A stretch of 64,000 nucleotides of DNA from Fibrobacter sp. (lineage in GTDB: Bacteria > Fibrobacterota > Fibrobacteria > Fibrobacterales > Fibrobacteraceae), in NCBI GenBank assembly GCA_024399015.1, contig JAKSIC010000015.1, positions 1 through 64,000 on the forward strand, read 5' to 3'. The notes under the pieces were generated by a model. That model made no database searches and was not told the origin of the DNA. It worked only from the letters and a program-made list of their open reading frames with translations. Shown here piece after piece: positions 17,657 to 26,299 of this stretch (position 1 is the stretch's first letter; the number at the start of each line of letters is the position of its first letter). A program made the translations under genes and the position numbers.

Positions 17657-17676
17657 CCTAATATAATTATATTAGG
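17657..17676. promoter_or_regulatory. Perfect 20-bp palindrome between divergent genes
   Basis: The sequence cctaatataattatattagg is identical to its reverse complement. It sits 6 bp from the barrel start and 3 bp from the MMPL start and supplies TATAAT on both strands as well as the AGG of both ribosome sites. It could be a symmetric divergent promoter giving almost leaderless messages, or an operator. Confidence 0.55.
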
Positions 17677-17679
17677 ACT

Positions 17680-20094
17680 ATGTTTTCTCTCGTCGCTAAA
17701 ATCATCAAACAAATTGCCCTATATCCGAGGCTAATTTTAGGTGTTTTTACCATTTTAGCGATTTTGAGCATCTATCCCATTGAACATTTAAGATGGGAAA
17801 TCCAGCTTCAGGACACACTCAAAGGCATCGGCACTCAGCAAGATTACGAAGCTATCGAAAAGAATTTTGGTGGTCTAGGCAGCCTTACTATTGTATTGCA
17901 GTCGGAAGATAGCCTCGCCAACCACATGTTGGCAGAGAAATTTGCGAAGACTTTTGAAAACGATTCCTTGGTTCATTTTATTGAATGGACTGCCGACTTT
18001 GACTTTTTTAAAAAGAATCGCCTTCTCTACGCCAGCGAAAACGACCTAGCCGAAGTCTTGAACCATATCGACAGTGTCAAGCAAAAGGAAATTCTCAAGA
18101 ACAATCCGTTGTTCGTTTCTCTAGATAGCGTTCCCGATAGCGTAGACCTCAGCGAAGATATTTCAGTCATCCAGAATATTGAAGAAAAGTATTTCAGAAA
18201 CCTCCAGCAGAGTTTCTCTAACTCCAACGGCACCATCCGTGTCATAGACATCTACCCCACCCATTCCATTTCCGACCTGAAGGCAAACCGCGCCCTCTAT
18301 CACAAGGCAAAGAACTTCCTGGAAGGTGAGGAAAATACAAAGCACATTCGAGTTCTTTACACCGGCAAGGTTTACGATTCCATCCAGACGGGTAGAATGT
18401 TGCTGCCCGAGGCAAAGCAGGCAGGACGTTTCGCGGCCCTCATCATTTTACTTCTGCTGGTTTTCCATTTCTACAAGCAGCCCCAGCTGATTATTATTTC
18501 TGCAATTCCTATCGCATTGCCGGTGCTGTTCACCATGGCCATTGCGTTCTTCCTCTACGGCAGAATCAGTTTGTTCACGTTGTCACTTTGGTTATTGCTT
18601 CCAGGACACGCTTGCCAGATTATCACCCACGTATTTACCCGCTACTTCCACGAACGTGAAAAGAATCTAGGACCAGCCCTCAGTACCGAAAGCGCCATTC
18701 TCGGAATCATTCCTTCTGTAACGGCATCCTCCCTCATTATGGCAGGCCTGTTCATTTCGTTGGTGCTGGTACCGCTGCCGGGCCTGCAGGAATTCGGCAT
18801 TCTCGGAGCCATCGGTACTTTGCTGAACTTGGCCGTCTGCCCGCTGATCAGCACAGCCTTGCTTCAATTCCTTCAGCGCAAGAAACCTTTCATGGTTCAC
18901 GTTCCCGTCTATGTAAAACGCAGAACCATCAAGATGCTCCCCAACAAGGTGAACTGGGCCATCATCATTATTCTGAGTGCAGTCAGCCTCTTTGGCATTA
19001 TTTATAGTGGCGTAAATCTGAAGTTCCTTTACGACTTCAAGCAGACTGAAATTCAGCACGACCAGCAGGAAGTCATGAACCTGATTAAGGAAACAGGTTT
19101 CGCCCCCTACGATCCTGTCATTGTCATGTTGCCGGACTCTTCCTACAACGACGACATGATGCAGAATTTCCAGCACCTGCAGAGTCGCGGTTCCGTTCCT
19201 GACTTGGGAAGAATCTATACCCAGTACCAGTTCCTCCCCAAGGAATCCTCCGTCAAAAAAGACCAGATTGAAAAAATTCGCGAATTGGTAGACGATGATG
19301 TTCTTAGCGCCATCGGATCCAAGGACAGTGCATCCGTCGTAGAAATGTTGTACAACTACGAAAACGATGTCAAGGAATTTGAGCTTTCTGAAAACATCCG
19401 TCGCAAGTTCTCCGACAAGAACAGAAACTCCGGTGTATTCGCCTTTATCATTCCCAATGTTGACGCCAACAACGGCCTGGCCTGCCGCCGCATCAACAAG
19501 CAAGTTCGCCAGCTGGAAGGCATTCAGGATAAAAAGTTCAAGATTTGCGGAACCACCATTTTGCGAGCATCTATCTTGGACTTGATCCTTGCAAACATCG
19601 ACAAATCTATTGCACTGGGGTCACTCCTTTTGTGGTTCGTTTTGTTGCTTTTCTACAACAAGTTGAGCAGGGCATTCTTCACCATGCTCCCCTCCATTTT
19701 TGCATTGAGCTGGGTGACCGTTGCAGTCTACATGCTCAACATCCATATTTCCGCCTACAGCTCCGTAGCCTTTGTTCTGCTGATTGGGGCTAGCGTTGAT
19801 GGTTCTCTGCAGCTTTGGGATTCCTACTACGAAAAACAGGACGGCACTGCACTTACTGTTTTACAGACAAAATTCTCTTCTGTTCTTTTTGCCCAGCTTG
19901 CCGCTCTGATCGGAAGCTCCGCACTGCTGTTCTCTTCTCACCCAGGAATCAAGAGCATCGGCCAAATTTCTATGATTGGCATGATTTGTATTTTTGTTTC
20001 CCAGTTCACGATTTATCCTCTCATTGCCGGAGCACTGGACCAATACCGACTCCGCAAAAAGGCTCGCAAAGAAAATGAAAAATCTCTCCAATAG
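17680..20094 (+). CDS. MMPL/RND-family exporter
   Basis: This 804-residue RND superfamily protein has the usual duplicated layout. The first helix is around residues 15-32, followed by an extracytoplasmic domain to about 235. Six helices span 245-405 (ALIILLLLVFHFY..., VTASSLIMAGLFISLVLV), a short helix is near 430 and a second outer domain runs 445-640. The last helices span 645-790, with GASVDGSLQLWDSYYE carrying the charged relay residues of helix 10. Such proteins export hydrophobic molecules or lipids (HpnN/MmpL). No periplasmic adaptor gene is adjacent; the divergent barrel gene is the obvious outer-membrane partner candidate. Confidence 0.82.
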   Translation: MFSLVAKIIKQIALYPRLILGVFTILAILSIYPIEHLRWEIQLQDTLKGIGTQQDYEAIEKNFGGLGSLTIVLQSEDSLANHMLAEKFAKTFENDSLVHFIEWTADFDFFKKNRLLYASENDLAEVLNHIDSVKQKEILKNNPLFVSLDSVPDSVDLSEDISVIQNIEEKYFRNLQQSFSNSNGTIRVIDIYPTHSISDLKANRALYHKAKNFLEGEENTKHIRVLYTGKVYDSIQTGRMLLPEAKQAGRFAALIILLLLVFHFYKQPQLIIISAIPIALPVLFTMAIAFFLYGRISLFTLSLWLLLPGHACQIITHVFTRYFHEREKNLGPALSTESAILGIIPSVTASSLIMAGLFISLVLVPLPGLQEFGILGAIGTLLNLAVCPLISTALLQFLQRKKPFMVHVPVYVKRRTIKMLPNKVNWAIIIILSAVSLFGIIYSGVNLKFLYDFKQTEIQHDQQEVMNLIKETGFAPYDPVIVMLPDSSYNDDMMQNFQHLQSRGSVPDLGRIYTQYQFLPKESSVKKDQIEKIRELVDDDVLSAIGSKDSASVVEMLYNYENDVKEFELSENIRRKFSDKNRNSGVFAFIIPNVDANNGLACRRINKQVRQLEGIQDKKFKICGTTILRASILDLILANIDKSIALGSLLLWFVLLLFYNKLSRAFFTMLPSIFALSWVTVAVYMLNIHISAYSSVAFVLLIGASVDGSLQLWDSYYEKQDGTALTVLQTKFSSVLFAQLAALIGSSALLFSSHPGIKSIGQISMIGMICIFVSQFTIYPLIAGALDQYRLRKKARKENEKSLQ

Positions 20095-21271
20095 AACTTT
20101 GAATATTGCAGCATCCCTCACCGTTGCCATCGATACCTTGGCAAAGCAGATGATTGCCGACGGCAAGGACGTGGTAAGCCTTGGCGCAGGTGAACCGGAT
20201 TTTCCCACACCGGAACCTATCCGTGAAGCCGCCTGCAAGGCAATCAATGATGGCAAGACCCGCTACACCGCTCCCGTTGGCATCATGGAAGTCCGCAAGG
20301 CTGTTGCAAAGAAGTTGAAGGACGAGAACGGCCTGGACTACAAGCCGGAACAGATTATCATGACCAGCGGCGCAAAGCACGCCGTATTCAATTCTCTTGC
20401 AGCCCTCATTAACCCGGGTGACGAAGTGATCATCCCCGCCCCCTACTGGGTGACCTATCCGGAGCTGGTGAAGTGGCTTGGCGGTACTCCCGTGTTTGTG
20501 CAGGCAACAAAGGATGCCAAATTCAAGATTACTGCAGAACAGCTTCGTGCCGCATGCACCGACAAGACCAAGGCCATCCTTCTGAACAACCCCTGCAACC
20601 CCACTGGTGCAGTCTACACCAAGGCTGAACTTGCTGAACTTGCAAAGGTCATTGTGGAAAAGGACATCTACTGCATTTCCGACGAAGTCTACGAATACTT
20701 CGTGTACGACACCGAATTTGCATCTGCAGCCGCATTCCCCGGCATGGCAGAACGTACCATCGTCATCAACGGTTTCTCCAAGTCTCACTGCATGACTGGT
20801 TGGCGAATCGGTTACGATGCCGCTCCTGCTGAAATTGCAAAGATTATCGGCAAGATCCAGGGCCAGGCAACTCACCATCCCAGCAACGTGGCACAGTACG
20901 CTGCACTTGGCGCTCTTGAAATGGACAAGTCCAATGTTGAAGCAATGCAGAAGGCATTCCGCAAGCGTCGCGACTACATGCTGGCTCGTACCGCAGAAAT
21001 TCTGCCGGTTCCCGCCCACGCACCGGAAGGCGCATTCTATCTCTTTGCTCCCGTAGATTGCTTCTACGGCAAGAAGTCTCCCGAAGGCAAGGTGATCGGC
21101 GGTTCCATTGAACTTTGCGAATACTTGCTGCAGAGCCAGGGCTTGGCCATTGTGCCGGGCGCCGCTTTCGGTGACGACACCTGCGTTCGTTTCTCTTATG
21201 CAGCAAGCGACGAAACCTTGGCTAAGGCTTGCGACAGATTTATCGCAGGCCTCAAGAGTTTGCAAGACTAA
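20075..21271 (+). CDS. Pyridoxal-phosphate aminotransferase, aspartate aminotransferase type I-beta
   Basis: The 398-residue enzyme transfers the amino group of aspartate (and perhaps prephenate or aromatic amino acids). Motifs are GAGEPDFPTPEPI, TSGAKHAVFNSL, LNNPCNPTGAVY, SDEVYEYF and the PLP lysine in GFSKSHCMTGWRIGYD (about residue 235), then RFSYAAS with the substrate arginine. The length and lack of an N-terminal extension fit class I-beta. I choose ATG 20075, which overlaps the exporter gene by 20 bases; the longer frame has no basis. Confidence 0.9.
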   Translation: MKNLSNRTLNIAASLTVAIDTLAKQMIADGKDVVSLGAGEPDFPTPEPIREAACKAINDGKTRYTAPVGIMEVRKAVAKKLKDENGLDYKPEQIIMTSGAKHAVFNSLAALINPGDEVIIPAPYWVTYPELVKWLGGTPVFVQATKDAKFKITAEQLRAACTDKTKAILLNNPCNPTGAVYTKAELAELAKVIVEKDIYCISDEVYEYFVYDTEFASAAAFPGMAERTIVINGFSKSHCMTGWRIGYDAAPAEIAKIIGKIQGQATHHPSNVAQYAALGALEMDKSNVEAMQKAFRKRRDYMLARTAEILPVPAHAPEGAFYLFAPVDCFYGKKSPEGKVIGGSIELCEYLLQSQGLAIVPGAAFGDDTCVRFSYAASDETLAKACDRFIAGLKSLQD

Positions 21272-21286
21272 GGAATACAACGCTTC

Positions 21287-21317
21287 GATTGCTTCGCCCT
21301 TCGGCTCGCAATGACAC
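21287..21317. repeat. Dispersed repeat gattgcttcg...ctcgcaatgacac
   Basis: This copy of an intergenic repeat shares gattgc, tcg-rich middle and ctcgcaatgacac with 36894-36917. It contains an imperfect hairpin (gattgcttcgc / gctcgcaat). It lies immediately before the FHA-ABC start codon, leaving no obvious ribosome site. Confidence 0.6.
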
Positions 21318-21325
21318 TATAGATT

Positions 21326-23506
21326 ATGCAATCCTTTAGACTCGTTAACGTAGATACCGACAAGCCTTTTACCATAGGCCGCAAGTCGGACAACAGCTTG
21401 GTTCTGGACAACCTGATGGTGTCCAGGTATCATGCCGTATTGGAACGTGTCAACGAGAAATGGTTTCTGACGAACCTTACCAAGAACAGCGTCACACAAG
21501 TCAATGGAAAAAACGTTGATCCTAAAACGGAAGATTCCGTAGGCAAGCCTGCTGAAATTGCGGACGGTGACGTGATTCAGGTGGGGCCACTCCAGTTAAA
21601 GGTTGCCTTCAAGGGAAGCAAGCTTTCCCTGTTGCTGATGGAATCTGCGGACCAGGAAATTTCCGTTACCAAGGCGCTGACAGAAAAATGGTCCGCCATC
21701 GAAACTGATGAAGTGGACATTCCCAAAGGCGTTGAAGCAAAGATTTGCGCAGGGCAAAAAGTCGCAGGAGAAAGCGCAGGAAACTGCAACGGGAACTGCG
21801 CCGCCTTGAAGTTTAAGGAAGCGTTGACCAACGCTCAGGGCAAAAGCATCAAGCAGACCAAGCTTGCACAAGGCGAAGTATTGCGTTTACCCAGCTGCGA
21901 AATGGAATTCGACGGGGCGTCTTTAGTTTGCAGGAATCGTCCCCACGGGTTCGATGTCAGCGTGAAAAATCTGGATGTTTTCGCCGGCAAGAAACAGTTG
22001 CTTCACGACGTGAACTTCAATTTGCAGGCGGGTGAAATTCTCGCCATCATCGGACGATCCGGCCAGGGCAAGTCTACGTTACTCCGCCTGCTGCAAGGCA
22101 TTCACAGGAGCGGTGAAAATTCCGAGGTTCGCATTGGTTCCCTGGATTACAGGAATGCGGAAATCCGCAAGCATATTGCATTCCTGGAGCAGGACCCGGA
22201 ACTGCGTAAGGACTTGACCGTCCGCGAAACCCTTCTGGACGGTGGACGCGTCTCCATGAACAAGCAGGACTTCAAGCAGAACGCTCAAGGGCGGCTCGAA
22301 AAGTTCTGCGAACTTTTCGGGCTGAGCGACCGCATGGACAACGCCGTCAAAACGCTCAGCGGCGGCGAATCCCGCCGCGCCGCCCTCGCCCGCGAACTCA
22401 TGGGGAACCCAGGCCTTATCATCCTGGACGAACCTCTGTCCGGCCTGGACCCGTTCAACTCCAAGATCCTCTGCTCACACCTCAGGCAGCTTTCCTTCCT
22501 GGGCCACACCATCATCCTGACCACCCACAGCTATGAAGCTCTGGAAATTGCAAACAAGGTTCTGGTCCTTCACCAAGGTGAACAAGGCTTCTTCGGAAGC
22601 CCCGAGGAATCTTACCGCTACTTCGAGACCCGCGACCCAGAAAAAATTCTCGCCAGTCTCAACGACGAAACATCCGTCAACTGGAAAAAAACTTTCGAAG
22701 AAAAGAAAGTCCAGGAGACCATGGCCACCCAGGTCAGCCCCACACTTAAAGAAAACAAGGACAAGGTCAATTTCTGTTTCCCGAAAACAAACCTTTCCTC
22801 CATGTTCTTCTACAAGGTGGCACTCACCGCAAAACAGTGGTTCCGGGACAAGGGCAAGTTTATCGCTCTGCTGATCCAACCTCTCGTAATCGGCTTCCTG
22901 TTCTCCCAGATTTTCTCCAGCCTCACCTCCCTTTGGATCGTGGCCTTCGCAGTCATTCTTTCCGCCAACTGGTTGGCCCTTTCCCTTTCCATCCGCGAAA
23001 TCGTCCAGGAAAAGGAAATCCTCCGAGGCGAATTCCGCAAAGGCGTTTCTGTACTTACCACCGTTACCGCAAAACTGTTCCTGCCCACTTTGGTGGCGTG
23101 GCTCCAGACACTTATCGTCTATCTGTTTGTCAGCATCCGCACCCAGGTCCACGCCTCCCCCGCCCAGCTCTTGCTGGTGGTGGCCGCCATGATTATCCCG
23201 CCGGTTACCGTGGGCCTTACCGTCAGCGCCTTCTCCAAGAACGCAGGCCAGGCAAACGCTTTGCTCCCGCTCCTGATTATTCCTCAAGTGGCTTTAGCCG
23301 GAGCCTTGGTACCGCTGGACCAGATGCTACCCATCGGACGCGGCCTTTCCAACGTGATTTGGTCCCGCTACAACCAGAATTCCCTTTTAAATCTGTTACT
23401 TGAGCGCCAAGACCCCATTGAAAACATCTTGGCCGCACTCGCTATCGCATTAGGTTGTTATATTGTGATGGTAATTAAGATTCACTGTTCTAAAAAAGCA
23501 AAATGA
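21326..23506 (+). CDS. FHA-domain ABC transporter (ATPase and ABC-2 permease fused)
   Basis: The 726-residue fusion opens with an FHA domain (residues 1-95) holding the phosphothreonine-binding residues IGRKSDNS, SRYHA and TQVNG. A second, degenerate FHA-like segment spans about 140-205. The ABC ATPase (about 210-440) has Walker A GRSGQGKST, signature LSGGESRRAAL, Walker B LIILDEPLSGLDP and switch TTHSYEA. Six hydrophobic segments from 515 to 722 form an ABC-2 type permease. This is the order seen in mycobacterial Rv1747, which the adjacent kinase PknF phosphorylates. The next gene, overlapping by 4 bp, is a Ser/Thr kinase, so phosphorylation-controlled export is the likely role; the substrate is unknown. 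Confidence 0.9.
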   Translation: MQSFRLVNVDTDKPFTIGRKSDNSLVLDNLMVSRYHAVLERVNEKWFLTNLTKNSVTQVNGKNVDPKTEDSVGKPAEIADGDVIQVGPLQLKVAFKGSKLSLLLMESADQEISVTKALTEKWSAIETDEVDIPKGVEAKICAGQKVAGESAGNCNGNCAALKFKEALTNAQGKSIKQTKLAQGEVLRLPSCEMEFDGASLVCRNRPHGFDVSVKNLDVFAGKKQLLHDVNFNLQAGEILAIIGRSGQGKSTLLRLLQGIHRSGENSEVRIGSLDYRNAEIRKHIAFLEQDPELRKDLTVRETLLDGGRVSMNKQDFKQNAQGRLEKFCELFGLSDRMDNAVKTLSGGESRRAALARELMGNPGLIILDEPLSGLDPFNSKILCSHLRQLSFLGHTIILTTHSYEALEIANKVLVLHQGEQGFFGSPEESYRYFETRDPEKILASLNDETSVNWKKTFEEKKVQETMATQVSPTLKENKDKVNFCFPKTNLSSMFFYKVALTAKQWFRDKGKFIALLIQPLVIGFLFSQIFSSLTSLWIVAFAVILSANWLALSLSIREIVQEKEILRGEFRKGVSVLTTVTAKLFLPTLVAWLQTLIVYLFVSIRTQVHASPAQLLLVVAAMIIPPVTVGLTVSAFSKNAGQANALLPLLIIPQVALAGALVPLDQMLPIGRGLSNVIWSRYNQNSLLNLLLERQDPIENILAALAIALGCYIVMVIKIHCSKKAK

Positions 23507-25005
23507 TCGCACCGCAGAAACCTGAAATTTTTCCTCGTCCGTTTAACGCAAACTACGATCTTCTTGGCACCCTGGGCAAGGGTGGTATGGGCAATGTCTA
23601 CAAAGCCCTGGACAAAAAGCTGAAACGTGAAGTCGCCTTCAAGATTTTGGATTCCTCTTCCGACCAGGAAGCCATCCAGCGCTTCTATCTCGAAGCCCAG
23701 GCTATGAAGGAATTGGACCACCAGAACATCGTTCATGTGTTCGACTTTGGTCAGCAGGAAAACCAGCTGTTCATCGCCATGACCTACGTTCAGGGCACCA
23801 ACCTTTCTGAAATTCTGCGCAACAAGGAACAGCTCTCCTTTGAAGCCATCGACGTCATTATCCGTCAGATTGCACGAGGTCTTCTCTACGCCCACAGCAA
23901 GGGCATCGTTCACCGCGACGTGAAGCCGTCCAACATCATGCTTACCCACGACAACCGTGTGTACGTGATGGACTTCGGTATTTCCTACATCCGTGAACTT
24001 GAAAAGGAACGCCTCACCCGCACCGGCATGACCATGGGTACTCCGGAATACATGAGTCCGGAACAGTGCCACGGCGATAGCGTCACCCTGCAGTCCGACA
24101 TTTACAGCATGGGCGTGATCTTGTACGAAATGACCTGCGGCCGCCTCCCCTTCGAAGGCAACCGCCCTGTGGAAATCGCACTGAAGCACGTTCAGGAACA
24201 GCCTCCTGCACCGGAACTTTTCCGCAAGGACATGCCGCCGGGACTTTCCGCATTGATCCTCAAGTGCCTCAAAAAGAAGCTCAACGAACGCTTCCACGAC
24301 ATGCAGGAATTCCTGGATGCCTGCGACCAGGTGTTCCCCAACGACAAGGACACCCATCAGAATCCCCGTGTCACTTCGACCTTGCGCCGCCACACCGCTT
24401 CCATTACGGACATGGCAACCAAGATTACTCCCAAGGCAAAGATGCTCCAGAAGAAGCTGACCGCACTGGCCGTGTTCATCTTCCCGCTGATCATCATGCT
24501 CCTGATTTTGCTCATGCTGACCCACAAACCAGAAAGCACCTTGCGCCAACTGGAATGGGCCGAGGCTCTTGGCAACTACGAAACCAAGGCTCTGGAAGTG
24601 GACATGACCAAAGGTTATCCGTTGGACAACTTGAACGATAACGACCTGAAGACTGCATGGCTTTACACCATGCCCCAGAAGCCGCAGAACCCGGTACTTA
24701 CTTTGTACTTCGACGGCAACGCCGTAGTGACCCACTTCGGTATCGCCATCGGTTACCAGCGCTCTGTGGACGATGCCTTCGGCGATCGCTTCCGCATCTT
24801 CAAGAAGCCTAAGGTTCTCACCATCGAAACCAAGGACGGATTCAAGCAGAAGGTGAAACTTGAAAACATCAAGGGCATGCAGTATCCGCCGATCCAGGCC
24901 ATGGAAACCACGGAACTTAAGATTTACCTTGACGGAGTCTACGAAGCAGAAAACGATGATTTCGCCATTTCAGAAATCCGATTGCTGGGCATGGAACTTC
25001 CGTAA
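23503..25005 (+). CDS. Membrane Ser/Thr protein kinase with C-terminal discoidin-like domain
   Basis: The 500-residue Hanks-type kinase has the glycine loop GTLGKGGMGNVYKA (about residue 25), VAFKIL lysine (about 48), HRDVKPSNIM catalytic loop (about 147), DFGIS and GTPEYMSPEQ activation segment. The kinase ends near residue 280. A basic juxtamembrane stretch and one helix (about 323-343) follow. The remaining ~155 residues form a beta-rich domain (DNDLKTAWLYTMPQ, LTLYFDGNAVVTHFGIAIGY) resembling discoidin-like/NADase-type glycan-binding domains, predicted outside the cytoplasm. It is coupled (ATGA) to the FHA-ABC gene, its probable substrate. The sensor domain could read cell-surface glycans; this is inference. 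Confidence 0.88.
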   Translation: MIAPQKPEIFPRPFNANYDLLGTLGKGGMGNVYKALDKKLKREVAFKILDSSSDQEAIQRFYLEAQAMKELDHQNIVHVFDFGQQENQLFIAMTYVQGTNLSEILRNKEQLSFEAIDVIIRQIARGLLYAHSKGIVHRDVKPSNIMLTHDNRVYVMDFGISYIRELEKERLTRTGMTMGTPEYMSPEQCHGDSVTLQSDIYSMGVILYEMTCGRLPFEGNRPVEIALKHVQEQPPAPELFRKDMPPGLSALILKCLKKKLNERFHDMQEFLDACDQVFPNDKDTHQNPRVTSTLRRHTASITDMATKITPKAKMLQKKLTALAVFIFPLIIMLLILLMLTHKPESTLRQLEWAEALGNYETKALEVDMTKGYPLDNLNDNDLKTAWLYTMPQKPQNPVLTLYFDGNAVVTHFGIAIGYQRSVDDAFGDRFRIFKKPKVLTIETKDGFKQKVKLENIKGMQYPPIQAMETTELKIYLDGVYEAENDDFAISEIRLLGMELP

Positions 25006-25033
25006 CAAATCAAGTACATAATTTTTATATGAA

Positions 25034-25072
25034 AAAGTTTTCCGTTATCGCGGAGAACTTTTTTCTTTTTTT
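25034..25072 (+). terminator. Rho-independent terminator of the FHA-ABC/kinase operon
   Basis: An 11-bp stem with one G-T pair (25034-25044 with 25051-25061) is followed by ttttctttttttt-like sequence, directly downstream of the kinase gene. Confidence 0.85.
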
Positions 25073-25089
25073 ACCATCGGAGGAATAAT

Positions 25090-25515
25090 ATGAACAAAGT
25101 AAATTTTGCAGGACAAACTAAAATGCAGAACAGGCCCAAGGGCAATTTTATCGAGACTCACGCCGCAGCCTACTTACGTCGCCTTGGCTACGAAATTTTA
25201 GCCCGCAACTATGCCTACCGCGGAGGTGAGCTGGACATTGTTGCAAAGGACGGTGAGACCATCGTTTTTGTGGAAGTCAAGTCCGTCTGGAACAACCAGC
25301 AGGGAAACCCCGCAGCCCGAGTGAACCGACTCAAGCAGCAAAAAATCTGGCGTACCGCATGCCATTTCATCCAAGGAAACACAGCGGCGGCTCCGAAAGG
25401 TTTTGACCAGCCTTGCCGTTTTGACGTGCTCAGCGCCCGAGTCTACCAGCAGCCCCTGCAGTTTACCCACATCAAGAACGCCTTTGAAGGAACCCAAGTC
25501 ATTCCGCAATGCTGA
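25090..25515 (+). CDS. YraN/UPF0102-family endonuclease-like protein
   Basis: The 141-residue protein has a predicted PD-(D/E)XK-like fold: ETHAAAYLRRLGYEILARNY, GGELDIVAKDG, IVFVEVKSV, RVNRLKQQKIW, and a final CRFDVLSA strand. YraN proteins are widespread with no settled role; genome maintenance is often suggested. It starts with an AGGAGG site at 25090. It is a little longer than most members because of a polar first 15 residues. Confidence 0.88.
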   Translation: MNKVNFAGQTKMQNRPKGNFIETHAAAYLRRLGYEILARNYAYRGGELDIVAKDGETIVFVEVKSVWNNQQGNPAARVNRLKQQKIWRTACHFIQGNTAAAPKGFDQPCRFDVLSARVYQQPLQFTHIKNAFEGTQVIPQC

Positions 25516-25623
25516 AAGACATCATTCAGGAGAACTCGCAAGCCCCGAAGAATCCATCCACATAGGACTATATTTTTGCAAGTCAGGCTGAACAAACTGC
25601 CAAATTTTGGTTAAATTCATGCT

Positions 25624-26223
25624 ATGCGATTTGAAGTTCATCCATTAAACCCGCAGGCCCGTATCGTAAAGCTTGCCGCCGCCGCCCTGGAAGACGACGG
25701 CCTTGTTCTGTACCCCACCGAATCCGGCTATGCCATCGGCTGTAACGCAGAATCCCCCAAGGCAATCCACAAGCTCTATGCCCTGAAGAAGCCTATGAAG
25801 AAGTTCTTCATGGCCCTCATCATTCCGGACATTCGCTCCGCTACCGACTACGCCCGCGTGGACAACTTCGCCTTCAACATCATGAAGCCCCGCGTTCCCG
25901 GCCCCTTCACCTTCATCCTCCCGGCAGACCCCCACATCGCCCGCCGTCTGGACGTGAAGCGCCCCGAAATCGGCGTCAGAATGCCGACCCACCCCTTCTT
26001 CAAGGAACTGTTCCAGCATTTCGACAAGCCCATCCTCAGCACCGCAGCCAAGCTTAGCGACGAGGACATCTACGAGCCCGACGATCTCTGGAAAACCTTC
26101 GAGCATTCCGTAGACATGATGGTAGACTGCGGCCCCATCGAGATTCGCCCTACCAACATCATCAGCCTGGTGAACCATCACGAAGTGGAAATCATCCGCG
26201 GTGAACTTGACCCGGAAACGTAA
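25624..26223 (+). CDS. yciO: YrdC/Sua5-domain protein, YciO type
   Basis: The 199-residue protein carries the YrdC fold that makes threonylcarbamoyl-AMP in TsaC/Sua5. The sequence runs closest to E. coli YciO: LVLYPTESGYAIGCNA, VDNFAFNIMKPRVPGPFTFIL, EIGVRMPTHPF, KPILSTAAKLS and PTNIISL. Full tRNA t6A activity is uncertain for YciO members, so a separate TsaC may exist elsewhere. It forms a single transcription unit ending in a hairpin terminator. Confidence 0.85.
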   Translation: MRFEVHPLNPQARIVKLAAAALEDDGLVLYPTESGYAIGCNAESPKAIHKLYALKKPMKKFFMALIIPDIRSATDYARVDNFAFNIMKPRVPGPFTFILPADPHIARRLDVKRPEIGVRMPTHPFFKELFQHFDKPILSTAAKLSDEDIYEPDDLWKTFEHSVDMMVDCGPIEIRPTNIISLVNHHEVEIIRGELDPET

Positions 26224-26235
26224 AAACGAAAAAGA

Positions 26236-26260
26236 CCTGCTTTTAAGCAGGCCTTTTTTT
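26236..26260. terminator. Rho-independent terminator
   Basis: The stem cctgct/agcagg (26236-26241 with 26246-26251) is followed by cctttttttc. It lies between the convergent yciO and fabZ genes. Confidence 0.85.
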
Positions 26261-26299
26261 CGCAATAAATCCGAGCGACTCGGAAATCAGCGAGATGAA

